A DNA stretch of 48,895 nucleotides from Myxococcaceae bacterium (GTDB lineage: Bacteria; Myxococcota; Myxococcia; Myxococcales; Myxococcaceae), in assembly GCA_019694575.1 (NCBI GenBank), contig JAIBBR010000021.1, positions 1 through 48,895 on the forward strand, written 5' to 3'. The position numbers were made by a program, and so were the translations under genes. The notes under the pieces are model-generated. The model saw only the letters and a program-made list of their open reading frames with translations. It did not search any database and was not told where the DNA came from. Below, one piece after another: positions 33,445-41,337 of this stretch. Position 1 is the stretch's first letter; the number at the start of each line of letters is the position of its first letter.

Positions 33445-34527
33445 ATGCGTCGCATTCGTTGGGGCATCTTAGGTACAGGGGCCGTCTCGGGCGATTTCTG
33501 CGAAGGCGTCAAGCACGCGCCGGGCTCTGACCTCATCGCCGTCGCTTCACGTTCTCGCGGCAACGCCGAACGCTTCAAAGCCACCTTCGGCATCGAGCGC
33601 GCCTGCGACGTCGACGCGCTTTTCACCGCCACAGACCTCGACATCGTTTACGTCGCCACGCCGCACTTGCAGCACAAAGAGCACGCGCTCGCCTTGTTGA
33701 ACAACGGCAAAGCCGTGATGGTAGAAAAACCCTTCGCCACCAACGCCGCCGACGCGCGCGAAATCGCCGCGGTGGCCCGTGCCAAAAAGCTCTTCTGCAT
33801 GGAAGCCATGTGGATGCGCTTCGTGCCCCTCATCAAAGAGCTCAAGGAGTCGGTGAAGTCAGGCCACTTGGGCGCAGTGAAGCAGGTTGAAGCGAGCCTG
33901 GGCTTCCCCTTTCGTATCGACGCGCAGCAGCGGGTGTTCGACCCCAAACGCGCCGGAGGGGCCCTGCTCGACTTGGGCGTTTACCCCATCTCACTGGTGC
34001 ACGCGCTGCTCGGTAAACCGCTGCGGGTGAAGAGTGACGTGGTGTACGGGTCCACCCAAGTCGACGAGCACAGCGTGACGAGCTTGTCATTCGCCGAAGG
34101 TGTGCAAGCAGTCATCACCGCCAGCATTCGCACCACCTGCCGCAATGACGCGTTTCTGCAAGGCACCGAAGCGTCGCTCCATATGGAAGGGCCGCTCTAC
34201 CGGCCCGAGAGTTTCTCGGTGACGCGCACGCCGCTGCTCGAAGGGGCGGGGGGGGCCGAGAAAGCGTCAATCGTCGACAAATTGAAGCAGCAGTCGGCGT
34301 TGCGCGCGGTGGCGCAGCTGGCGAAGAAAGTCGCGGTGCCCCGCACGGTGCGGCTCGCCACGGGCAATGGCTTTGCCCACGAAATTCTCGAAGCCAACGA
34401 GTGCTTACGCCACGGCCATTTAGAAAGTGGCGTGCTGCCGCTCGACGAATCAATTGCGGTGCTCGACACCGTCGACGCCATTTTCGCCGCGTGGAAAAGC
34501 CACGCCAGCACAGAGGTGGCGCGATGA
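33445..34527 (+). CDS. Gfo/Idh/MocA-family oxidoreductase (first)
   Basis: 360 residues from ATG 33445. Rossmann N-terminal NAD(P) motif GILGTGAVSGDFC, then VYVATPHLQHKEHALALLNN and the EKPF motif (VMVEKPFATNA); the C-terminal alpha/beta domain has LLDLGVYPISLVHALLG. The family acts on sugars, inositols and related acids. Its stop overlaps the start of the next dehydrogenase by ATGA, so the two are probably made in equal amounts. Substrate unknown; lack of the usual final lysine/histidine pair can't be judged by eye. Confidence 0.9.
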   Translation: MRRIRWGILGTGAVSGDFCEGVKHAPGSDLIAVASRSRGNAERFKATFGIERACDVDALFTATDLDIVYVATPHLQHKEHALALLNNGKAVMVEKPFATNAADAREIAAVARAKKLFCMEAMWMRFVPLIKELKESVKSGHLGAVKQVEASLGFPFRIDAQQRVFDPKRAGGALLDLGVYPISLVHALLGKPLRVKSDVVYGSTQVDEHSVTSLSFAEGVQAVITASIRTTCRNDAFLQGTEASLHMEGPLYRPESFSVTRTPLLEGAGGAEKASIVDKLKQQSALRAVAQLAKKVAVPRTVRLATGNGFAHEILEANECLRHGHLESGVLPLDESIAVLDTVDAIFAAWKSHASTEVAR

Positions 34528-35669
34528 ACGTGGCCTTCATTGGCTGTGGCTACGTGGCTGACATTTACGCCCGCACGTTGGCGAATTACGCCGAGCTCGA
34601 TTTGGCGGTGGTGCATGACAAGAACCCGCAGCGGGCTGAAGCGTTCTCGAAGATGTACGACGTGCCCACGGCCCCCACGCTCGACGCGGTGCTCGATGAT
34701 TCGCGCATCGACATGGTGGTGAACCTCACCAACCCTTCAAGCCACTACGAAATCTCGAAGCGCGCGCTCGAAGCGAAGAAGCACGTTTATTCTGAGAAGC
34801 CGCTCGCTACCGATTTCGAGCAAGCGGTGAAGCTGGTCGACTTGGCGCGGCGGCAAGGCAAGTTGATTGCCGGAGCTCCCTGCACCCATTTGGGCGAAGC
34901 GGCGCAGACCTTCGGCAAAGCGCTGCGCGAAGGGCGCATTGGCAAGCCGCGGTTGGTGTACGCCGAGCTCGATGACGGGCCGATTCACATGCTCGACTAC
35001 AAAAATTGGCGCAGCGAATCGGGCGCGCCCTGGCCGTACCTCGACGAGTTCAACGTCGGTTGCACCTTGGAGCACGCCGGCTACTACGTCTCGCAATTGG
35101 TCGCGTTTTTTGGCCCGGCAAAATCGGTGACGTCTTTTGCGTCGCTGGTGGTCGACGACAAGGGCATTGAAGAAACCCCGACGACTCCCGATTTTTCGGT
35201 GGGCTGCATTGAGTTTTCGAGCGGAGTGGTGGCGCGGTTGACCTGCAGCATCTATGCGCCGCATGACCATGCCCTGCGCGTGTTTGGCGACGAAGGTATC
35301 TTGGCGCTCAAAGAATGTTGGGACTTCGGTTCGAGCGTCGGCTTTTACCCGCGCAACCGGGTAGCGCTGAAAGCCGAGAAGCACCTGGCCATCGCCCACC
35401 GCATTGGAGTGGGCATGCTGCCTGTTCCACTGGTGCGCAAAGTCGATTTCGGTTTCAAGGTGAAGGGCGCCAACCGCATGGACATGGCGCGCGGCATTGC
35501 CGAAGTGGCCGAAGCGGTGACCCAAAACCGTGGGTGCCGCATCTCGGCCGACTTTTCGTTGCACGTGAATGAGATTGTGTTGTCGCTGCAGAACCCCAAA
35601 GCCATGGGGGTGCAGCGCAAACTGGTGTCGACGTGTCATCGGCCCGCTCCGATGGACTGGGCCGGGTAG
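34524..35669 (+). CDS. Gfo/Idh/MocA-family oxidoreductase (second)
   Basis: 381 residues from ATG 34524, overlapping the previous gene by four bases. NAD(P)-binding motif VAFIGCGYVADIYART, then VVNLTNPSSHYEISKRALEA and the EKPL motif (HVYSEKPLATDFEQAV). C-terminal domain includes YLDEFNVGCTLEHAGYYVSQ. Only about one quarter identical by eye to the first dehydrogenase, so the pair is not a recent duplication. Two such enzymes in tandem after an ATP-grasp gene suggest an epimerising or oxidising step of a modified sugar acid; inference only. Confidence 0.9.
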   Translation: MNVAFIGCGYVADIYARTLANYAELDLAVVHDKNPQRAEAFSKMYDVPTAPTLDAVLDDSRIDMVVNLTNPSSHYEISKRALEAKKHVYSEKPLATDFEQAVKLVDLARRQGKLIAGAPCTHLGEAAQTFGKALREGRIGKPRLVYAELDDGPIHMLDYKNWRSESGAPWPYLDEFNVGCTLEHAGYYVSQLVAFFGPAKSVTSFASLVVDDKGIEETPTTPDFSVGCIEFSSGVVARLTCSIYAPHDHALRVFGDEGILALKECWDFGSSVGFYPRNRVALKAEKHLAIAHRIGVGMLPVPLVRKVDFGFKVKGANRMDMARGIAEVAEAVTQNRGCRISADFSLHVNEIVLSLQNPKAMGVQRKLVSTCHRPAPMDWAG

Positions 35670-35674
35670 CCCTA

Positions 35675-35698
35675 GACCCAGATGGGTCAAATTTGACC
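35675..35698. promoter_or_regulatory. two overlapping palindromes before the hybrid histidine kinase
   Basis: GACCCA-GA-TGGGTC (35675-35688) is a palindrome with a 2-base centre, and GGTCAAATTTGACC (35685-35698) is a perfect 14-base palindrome that shares its GGTC end. The pair lies 38 bases before ATG 35736 and just after the previous stop. The arrangement suggests two half-sites of one repressor or two competing binding sites upstream of a sensor kinase. No T-tract follows, so this is not a terminator. Confidence 0.6.
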
Positions 35699-35735
35699 TA
35701 TTCTTGGCGCGCTAACCCCTCGAAGTGATAGGCCT

Positions 35736-37349
35736 ATGTCTGGCACCCCCCTTGCTCAGCTCAACAAGGGAGAGACAGGACACGACGCCATGCACCTGGT
35801 AACCCCGCCTTCGACTGGGCCGCTGACACAGGCCGACGCGTTTCGAGAGCTGGTAGAACGCATGCCCCTGCCCGCGATGATTCGGCGCGGCGCGCGGGTG
35901 GTGCTGGCCAACACCGCCTTGGCGCGGGTGCTCGGGCGAGAGCCGAAAGATTTAGAGGGTGGTTCGCTGCTCAACATGTTGCATGCCGCTGAACGGCAGC
36001 ACATGCACCAGCACCTGGTGGTGTCGAAGCCGGGAGAAACCAGCACGCCTCGCCGTGCGTTGAAATGGCTGCGCCGCAACGGCTTGGCCGCGAACCTCGA
36101 AGTCGAAGTGATTCAAGACGTGATTTTCGAAGGCGCGCCCGCGGTGCTGTGGGTGATGCGCGACATGTCTGAGCAACGCAACGTCGACGCGCGCTTGCAG
36201 GTGGCAGAGCGGCTGGCGTCGGTGGGCACCATGGCCGCCGGCGTGGCGCACGAAATCAACAACCCGCTGTCATTCATCATCAACAACGTCACTTTTTTGC
36301 AGCGTGAATTGCGCCAAGCGGCTGCGCAGGTGCAGGCCGCGGGTGTCGACACCGAAGAGTGGGAGCAAGCGCTGCGCGAGTCGCTCGAAGGCGCCACCCG
36401 GGTGCGCGACATCGTGCGCGACATGAAGACATTTTCGCGCGCGAACGAGACCGACGTCACCGCTTGCGACGTCGACCAGATTCTCGATGGCGCCATCAAG
36501 CTGGGGTGGAACGAAATTCGCCACCGCGCGCAGTTGAACAAACACTGCCAGAACATTCCTCCGGTGAAGGGCAACCCGGGCCGGTTGGGGCAGGTGTTTT
36601 TGAATCTGCTGGTGAACGCCGCGCAGGCGATACCCGACGGGGCGGTCGACAAAAACACCATCGACGTGCTCGTTGAATCGACAGCTGACGACGTGACGAT
36701 TGAAATTTTCGACACCGGGGTGGGCATGTCGCCCGAACAGCTGGGCCGAATTTTCGACCCCTTCTACACCACCAAACCGGTAGGGGTGGGCACGGGCCTG
36801 GGCCTTTCGATTTGCCACGGCATCGTGACTGACTTGGGAGGCACCATCGACGTGCAGTCGAGCCCTGGGCATGGCAGCGTGTTTCGCGTCACCTTGCCAC
36901 GGGCGAGCCCGCCGCGGGCCGAAACGCCGGTGCCGTCAGTGCTGGTTGCTCCGTTGCGCGTTGGCCAAGCGGCGCTCTCGGTGCTGGTGGTAGACGACGA
37001 CGAATTGGTGGCGAGGGGCATTCGCCGCGCGTTGGGCGCCCGAGAAAACGTACAATATGCCTCGAGCGCTTCGGTGGCCACCCAGCGGTTCAATGAAGGC
37101 CAGCAAGACTTCGACTTGATTCTCTGCGACTTGATGATGCCCGAGGTCAGCGGCGAGAAATTTTACCGCCAGGTGGCAGAGCGTTGGCCGGAGCTGGCCA
37201 AGCGCTTCGTCTTCATTACCGGTGGCGCGTTCTCTGAAGACGCGAGGGCATTTTTGAGCAGCACCTCGTGCCCATGGCTGGAAAAACCGCTTGATGGCGA
37301 AAAAATAGAGCGGGTAGTGCAGAGCGCCCGACGCCGCCGCCAAGCATAA
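35736..37349 (+). CDS. soluble hybrid sensor histidine kinase/response regulator
   Basis: 537 residues, no membrane helix, hence cytoplasmic. Order: PAS-like domain (~residues 30-145, LVERMPLPAMIRRGARVVLA), dimerisation and phosphoacceptor region with the H-box GVAHEINNPLSF (His ~172), HATPase_c with N-box FLNLLVNAAQAIPDGA, G1 DTGVGMSPEQLGRIF and G2 GTGLGLSICHGIV, then a receiver domain (~residues 405-537) with VLVVDDDEL and the phospho-Asp motif ILCDLMMPE. The start ATG 35736 has no clear ribosome site; ATG 35790 is a possible alternative. Signal and output unknown; no DNA-binding partner lies next to it. It converges with hipA. Confidence 0.93.
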   Translation: MSGTPLAQLNKGETGHDAMHLVTPPSTGPLTQADAFRELVERMPLPAMIRRGARVVLANTALARVLGREPKDLEGGSLLNMLHAAERQHMHQHLVVSKPGETSTPRRALKWLRRNGLAANLEVEVIQDVIFEGAPAVLWVMRDMSEQRNVDARLQVAERLASVGTMAAGVAHEINNPLSFIINNVTFLQRELRQAAAQVQAAGVDTEEWEQALRESLEGATRVRDIVRDMKTFSRANETDVTACDVDQILDGAIKLGWNEIRHRAQLNKHCQNIPPVKGNPGRLGQVFLNLLVNAAQAIPDGAVDKNTIDVLVESTADDVTIEIFDTGVGMSPEQLGRIFDPFYTTKPVGVGTGLGLSICHGIVTDLGGTIDVQSSPGHGSVFRVTLPRASPPRAETPVPSVLVAPLRVGQAALSVLVVDDDELVARGIRRALGARENVQYASSASVATQRFNEGQQDFDLILCDLMMPEVSGEKFYRQVAERWPELAKRFVFITGGAFSEDARAFLSSTSCPWLEKPLDGEKIERVVQSARRRRQA

Positions 37350-37358
37350 AGAGTCAGC

Positions 37359-37378
37359 CGGCCCCTTTGGGGGCGAAG
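37359..37378. terminator. possible short hairpin terminator between convergent genes
   Basis: GCCCC-TTT-GGGGGC at about 37361-37374 forms a small stem between the ends of the hybrid kinase and hipA genes. The stem is short (5-6 pairs) and the T-run after it on either side is poor, so it is a weak candidate. Confidence 0.3.
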
Positions 37379-37388
37379 TTGTTACCAC

Positions 37389-38650
37389 TCAAACCTGATG
37401 CTCGAACGCGGCTGCCATGCGTTGAATCTCAGCACGGGCCAAGCCGACAGAGGCCGCGATGGTCTTCCAGGTTTTCACGATGGCGTTGACGTTAGAAACA
37501 ACCTCGCCAGCGCGCTTGGCCGACAGCCGATAGTATTCTGCGGTTGCCAGTACCGTGTCGATGCGAGGCTCAGCGCTGGCTTCGTCTAAGAGCAGCGCGT
37601 GGTCGTGCTTGTCTAAATTCGGGTTGAGGTCGAAGGCGGGAGCGAGCCGCCAGCCAGAAGCGGTGCGGAGAAAGCCGTGGTTGCGCAGGTGATCGTCTCG
37701 ATTCGATACCAATACGTTGAAGACCACCCGACGGAAGAGTGCGCCAAGTCTTCTTCGACGTGTTTCGACGCGCCTTGGTCTGCGATGAGCTGCGCGATGT
37801 CGAGGTAGCTGGCGTTGGCACCGTCGCGGCGATCTAACAGCGTCATCGCCGATGCGAACATGCGTCGATGCTCTTTGTTTCGGTCGAAGCGCTCGACGCA
37901 GAAGGTGCCGTAACGAGCGGTCAGTTTTTCCAGCCGAGCGCGAGGAACTTCGACCTTGGCCTTGCGCGCCAGCTCATGAACCACAACTTCCCACGCGCCG
38001 ATGTCGTAGCGGTCTTCTCGCGAGGGAAACTTGCCCAACCAGAGTTGTTTGTTGCTTTCCAGAAAGCTCGCTTTGGGCCGTGCACCACCCAACGAGGTTC
38101 CCGGCGCAACGAGCATGCTGAGCCAGCGCTCGAATTCGGGTGAGTCGTCTGCCCCCGGCTCTTCAAGCTTGCGGCTGACGTGGGCCAGCTCGCGCAGACT
38201 GTTGGCCGGTGGAGCGGCGAGCTCGGTCGAATCATGCAAATAGTTTCCGGTGGTTTGTGACCGAAACCGCAAGGCGCCAGAGCGCGAGAGGTCATGAACT
38301 CCCAGCAGAAAATCAATTTCACCGAAGCGGCGAACCTTTCGACCTTCTTTTCGGGCCGAAAGGCCTTCACGCCGTTCCATCAGGGTGCGGCCCCAACGAT
38401 CTGGCGAAGCGTCTTGCAGAATGCCAAACGTGAGCGCTGTCGAGGGTGGGTGCTGTTCGCCGGGGTAAAGCTCGAGGCGGGGGTCAATTGAAAATGCCCC
38501 CCGCTCGGCGAGCCAAGCCGCGTCGTACTCGAACGAAGGCGACAAATCGCTACGCGACGCTGAAAAACGCAACGTACCTATCGCCCGGCTCGGTGAGAGC
38601 TCCGCGGCGTCTAACACCACGTCGACACTTTCACGGTCAGCGCGGGCCAT
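37389..38650 (-). pseudogene. hipA: HipA-type Ser/Thr kinase toxin, split by a frameshift
   Basis: From ATG 38650, which has a perfect GGAGG ribosome site, a HipA protein runs through the N-terminal domain and the ATP-binding core (GILQDASPDRWGRTLM, GTSLGGARPKASF, LWLGKFPSREDRYDIGAWEV, TFCVERFDRN) but goes out of frame near 37742 at EEDLA. The remainder continues in the next frame as LFRRVVFNVLVSNRDDHLRN (catalytic loop, the N-x-x-D-D-H motif) and WRLAPAFDLNP to TAA 37389. One added base would restore a ~420-residue HipA. Without it the first product lacks the catalytic Asp and metal-binding Asp. The 14-base overlap with the hipB gene upstream is normal for hipBA. Mutation or sequence error cannot be told apart here. 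Confidence 0.83.
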
Positions 38651-38963
38651 GGTCGCCTCCACCCCCGCGCCGGGGTGAGCCCAAACGTTCGTCTTGCAGC
38701 CGGCGCCCGAGCACGTCGTCTTTCGCGAGCAGGTCGAGGTCTTGGTCTAACCCCAAGACTCTCAGCGCCCGCAGATAGGTTCCCAGCGAGATACCGGGGT
38801 CTCCTCTTTCCAACCGGTACAAGGTGTCGCGCGACACTCCCATGCGCTCGGCAAACAAGACGCTGGTCAGCTTGCGGCGCAGGCGCGCGATTCGCAGCCG
38901 CTCTCCCAGGGCGGCCATTTGTCGGCTTGCTTGCGGGTATGGTTTTCGTACGCGACGACCCAT
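38637..38963 (-). CDS. hipB: HipB-type antitoxin / XRE-family regulator
   Basis: 108 residues from ATG 38963. The helix-turn-helix spans about residues 20-65 (LGERLRIARLRRKLTSVLFA and GVSRDTLYRLERGDPGISLG), followed by a Leu-rich dimerisation stretch and a short Gly/Arg tail. In hipBA systems HipB binds HipA and represses its own promoter. The next gene is the (broken) hipA, overlapping by 14 bases. Since the toxin looks inactive, this antitoxin may now act only as a regulator. Confidence 0.88.
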   Translation of the reverse strand: MGRRVRKPYPQASRQMAALGERLRIARLRRKLTSVLFAERMGVSRDTLYRLERGDPGISLGTYLRALRVLGLDQDLDLLAKDDVLGRRLQDERLGSPRRGGGGDHGPR

Positions 38964-38969
38964 GTCTTA

Positions 38970-38999
38970 TATTTTAGGCAAAATACCACAAACTGTCGA
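38970..38999 (-). promoter_or_regulatory. hipBA promoter with operator palindrome, leaderless arrangement
   Basis: On the minus strand TCGACA (38994-38999, five of six to the -35 consensus) is followed after exactly 17 bases by TAAAAT (38971-38976, five of six to the -10). The palindrome TATTTT-N4-AAAATA (38970-38985) covers the -10, as expected for autorepression by HipB. Only seven bases separate the -10 from the ATG, so transcription would start at or next to the start codon: a leaderless mRNA. Confidence 0.65.
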
Positions 39000-39027
39000 T
39001 AATATCAGACGAAAGCAACCTTGAGGC

Positions 39028-40557
39028 TCAACCCTCAGCAGTCGCTTTGCTCTTCACCGTCGCCGGCCACGCTCCATGGCGCACGGCCAACTTCACCGCC
39101 AAGGCCACGGCCAACGCCGCCATGAATGACACCGTGTAGCTGAGCGTGCCCATGTCGCCGTAAATCTGATTCAAACAAACGATGACGATGGCGGGTATGG
39201 TGAGGCAAGCCGCCCGGTCGACCGGGTCTTTGGCCAGCCGGTACGTACGCGCCGCCAAGAAACAGGCAAAGCTCAAGGGGAAAAAAAGCAACGTGAAGCC
39301 GATGGGCCCGCCGATGGTCATGTACCAGAGGTACTGGTTGTGCGGGTGGTACTGGTAGGTGGGCATGAAGCGCGAAATGTCAGGCAGCGACACGGCTTCA
39401 ATCATCTTGTGGCCAAAGCCCGAGGGTAAAAGGCTGTGCTCGCTCCAGCTGAAGAGCACGTTGAAATTTTCCATGTCGCGGTAGTCGGCGCCCTCTTGCG
39501 CCTGGTCACCTTTGACGATGCTCTTCACCAGCTGCGCGCCGAACCAAATGCGGCCGCTCTGCTCCCAGCCGACGGCGAAGTACATCGAGAGAATTGGCGC
39601 CAACACAATTAACGTGCGCACCACGCTGCGCTTGATGCGTGACCACGGAGACATCAAGAAAGTGCAAATGATGGCCCCACCCAAGCTGACATAGGCGAGG
39701 CGCCGGTCATTGAGCACCATGCCGTAGGTGACGAGCGGCAACCACACCAGCAACCGCCGCACGCGCGGCCAACGCGGGTCTTCCCAAAACACGTTGAACG
39801 CCATGGCGAGGAGCGGAATGAACAGCGCCGTGTCGGAATGCGACGTGGTGAACTCGACGTACTTGCCCGCGGGGTACACCACGCCGTACAGAAAGTAGAA
39901 GCCAATCACCGACTTGATGGCCGCGGCCACAATGGCCACTTTCGCAATCAGCTTCAGCTCTGCCGTGCTGCCGTCGAGCGCGCTCAAAAAAAGAAACGCC
40001 CGAAAGGGAAACATCGCCACTTGTCGAAACTGCCAGAGCGCTTCGTTGGGGTTGCCGCCTTGCGCCACGCCCAACACCCACAGCGCTCCCAGCGTGCCCA
40101 AGGTGACGAAGAGCGCGATGTGCACCATGCGAATGGAGCCCACGGGCGACACCGGCATGACGTCGGGGTTCTTCTTGAAACGCGACGCCAACCACAACCC
40201 AATGCACGCCAAGTCGATGAACGACGCGCGCAACGGCCCAATGCCGGTGACCGCGTTCAAATTGACGAGCAACAAGCGCGCCAGGGGTTGCAGCGGCACG
40301 TCCCAATAGCCTGAGAGCGTGACTTCGAGCCCCTCACAAAGCAGCTCCAAAAAGAGCAGCCCGAGCACCGTGGTGCGCAGGGGCAAAGCCCGCACCGCGA
40401 AAACGCCCGCCACCGCCAGGGGCACCGCCAACATCAACACCGGGTTGCCGTCGAAGAGCACCAGCGACGCCAGCGCCACCAACAGGGCGATGCCTCCCGT
40501 TGCCATCAACCACAGTGAAGAAGCGGCAGACTTCAGCGTAGCGGTGGCGCCGCTCAT
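39028..40557 (-). CDS. O-antigen ligase / Wzy-type polysaccharide polymerase-like membrane protein
   Basis: 509 residues with about 10-12 membrane helices. The large extracytoplasmic loop between late helices holds the usual arrangement of this family, here ending in YQYHPHNQYLWYMTIGGPIG, a pattern typical for Wzy/WaaL proteins, which polymerise or ligate polysaccharide repeat units in the periplasm. ATG 40557 overlaps the previous small gene (ATGA). It is the last gene of the polysaccharide block. Specific product unknown. Confidence 0.86.
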   Translation of the reverse strand: MSGATATLKSAASSLWLMATGGIALLVALASLVLFDGNPVLMLAVPLAVAGVFAVRALPLRTTVLGLLFLELLCEGLEVTLSGYWDVPLQPLARLLLVNLNAVTGIGPLRASFIDLACIGLWLASRFKKNPDVMPVSPVGSIRMVHIALFVTLGTLGALWVLGVAQGGNPNEALWQFRQVAMFPFRAFLFLSALDGSTAELKLIAKVAIVAAAIKSVIGFYFLYGVVYPAGKYVEFTTSHSDTALFIPLLAMAFNVFWEDPRWPRVRRLLVWLPLVTYGMVLNDRRLAYVSLGGAIICTFLMSPWSRIKRSVVRTLIVLAPILSMYFAVGWEQSGRIWFGAQLVKSIVKGDQAQEGADYRDMENFNVLFSWSEHSLLPSGFGHKMIEAVSLPDISRFMPTYQYHPHNQYLWYMTIGGPIGFTLLFFPLSFACFLAARTYRLAKDPVDRAACLTIPAIVIVCLNQIYGDMGTLSYTVSFMAALAVALAVKLAVRHGAWPATVKSKATAEG

Positions 40558-40769
40558 TGGTGCACCGAGCTGTTCAACAAGTCGGTGGGGTCACGCTTCA
40601 AATAGACGATGAAGTACAGGTAGACGACCGCCACCCAATAGAAGACGTTGTAGAGCAGCACTTGCCAGAAAGCGCGGCGCAACCCCACCATGGGGCTCTT
40701 GGTGTTGGCAGCGCGAATTGGCAGCGCCACCATCATCATCAACGATGAGAGCATCAAGAGCTTAATCAT
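40554..40769 (-). CDS. small two-helix membrane protein
   Basis: 71 residues: a hydrophobic N-terminal segment (MIKLLMLSSLMMMVALPIRA) and a second helix (FWQVLLYNVFYWVAVVYLYF), then a hydrophilic tail. It overlaps the polymerase gene by four bases (ATGA) and follows the acyltransferase gene by 21 bases, so it is likely a small partner of the polysaccharide machinery. No family recognised. Confidence 0.7.
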   Translation of the reverse strand: MIKLLMLSSLMMMVALPIRAANTKSPMVGLRRAFWQVLLYNVFYWVAVVYLYFIVYLKRDPTDLLNSSVHQ

Positions 40770-40790
40770 CGCGTGGCGCCGCTCTTAGTC

Positions 40791-41315
40791 CTAGTCCTTG
40801 TCTGTCTTGGGGAACACTTTGGCCGGTATGCCCACCGCCACATGGTCAGCTGGCACGTCGGTGAGCACCACCGCGTTGGCGCCAATGCGCGAGCGCGCTC
40901 CGATGCGAATGGGCCCCAAAATGCGGGCACCCGCGCCAACCCACACGTCGTCTTCGATGACTGGGTACCCGTTGTCTTTCGCGGTGCCCACGGTGTTGTT
41001 GCCGTAGAAGCGCACCCGGTCGCCGACGCGGGCGTTGCCGCCAATCACCACCCCGAGCGGGTGCACGAAATAAACGCCTTTGCCGATGGTGACGTCTTTG
41101 CCGATTTCAATGCCCAGCACCGCGGTTTGCACCACGCGCAGCGCATGGTTTACCAGCGGCACATGAAACCGCCGCGCCGCTTCACGCGCCCGGTTGAGCG
41201 CCAAAATTCGGTACGAGTCGGTGCCGAGCACCGCATGCATCAACGCCTTGCGGTCGGTGGTGCCGCTTTCAGCCTGGGCCAAATTCAGTGCGTCGTTGAA
41301 AAGGTCTTTGAACAC
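40791..41315 (-). CDS. left-handed beta-helix acyltransferase (CysE/SAT-like)
   Basis: 174 residues, GTG start at 41315. The C-terminal ~100 residues have the hexapeptide repeat signature of left-handed beta-helix acyltransferases (GVYFVHPLGVVIGGNARVGD, VWVGAGARILGPIRIGARSR, VVLTDVPADHVAVGIPAKVF) with a His in YFVHPLG that matches the catalytic His of serine acetyltransferases. In a polysaccharide block, O-acetylation of the polymer or a precursor is more likely than cysteine synthesis. Spacing to its neighbours is 21-22 bases. Confidence 0.88.
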   Translation of the reverse strand: MFKDLFNDALNLAQAESGTTDRKALMHAVLGTDSYRILALNRAREAARRFHVPLVNHALRVVQTAVLGIEIGKDVTIGKGVYFVHPLGVVIGGNARVGDRVRFYGNNTVGTAKDNGYPVIEDDVWVGAGARILGPIRIGARSRIGANAVVLTDVPADHVAVGIPAKVFPKTDKD

Positions 41316-41337
41316 AATTGTCGCTTTCGAAAAGGCG

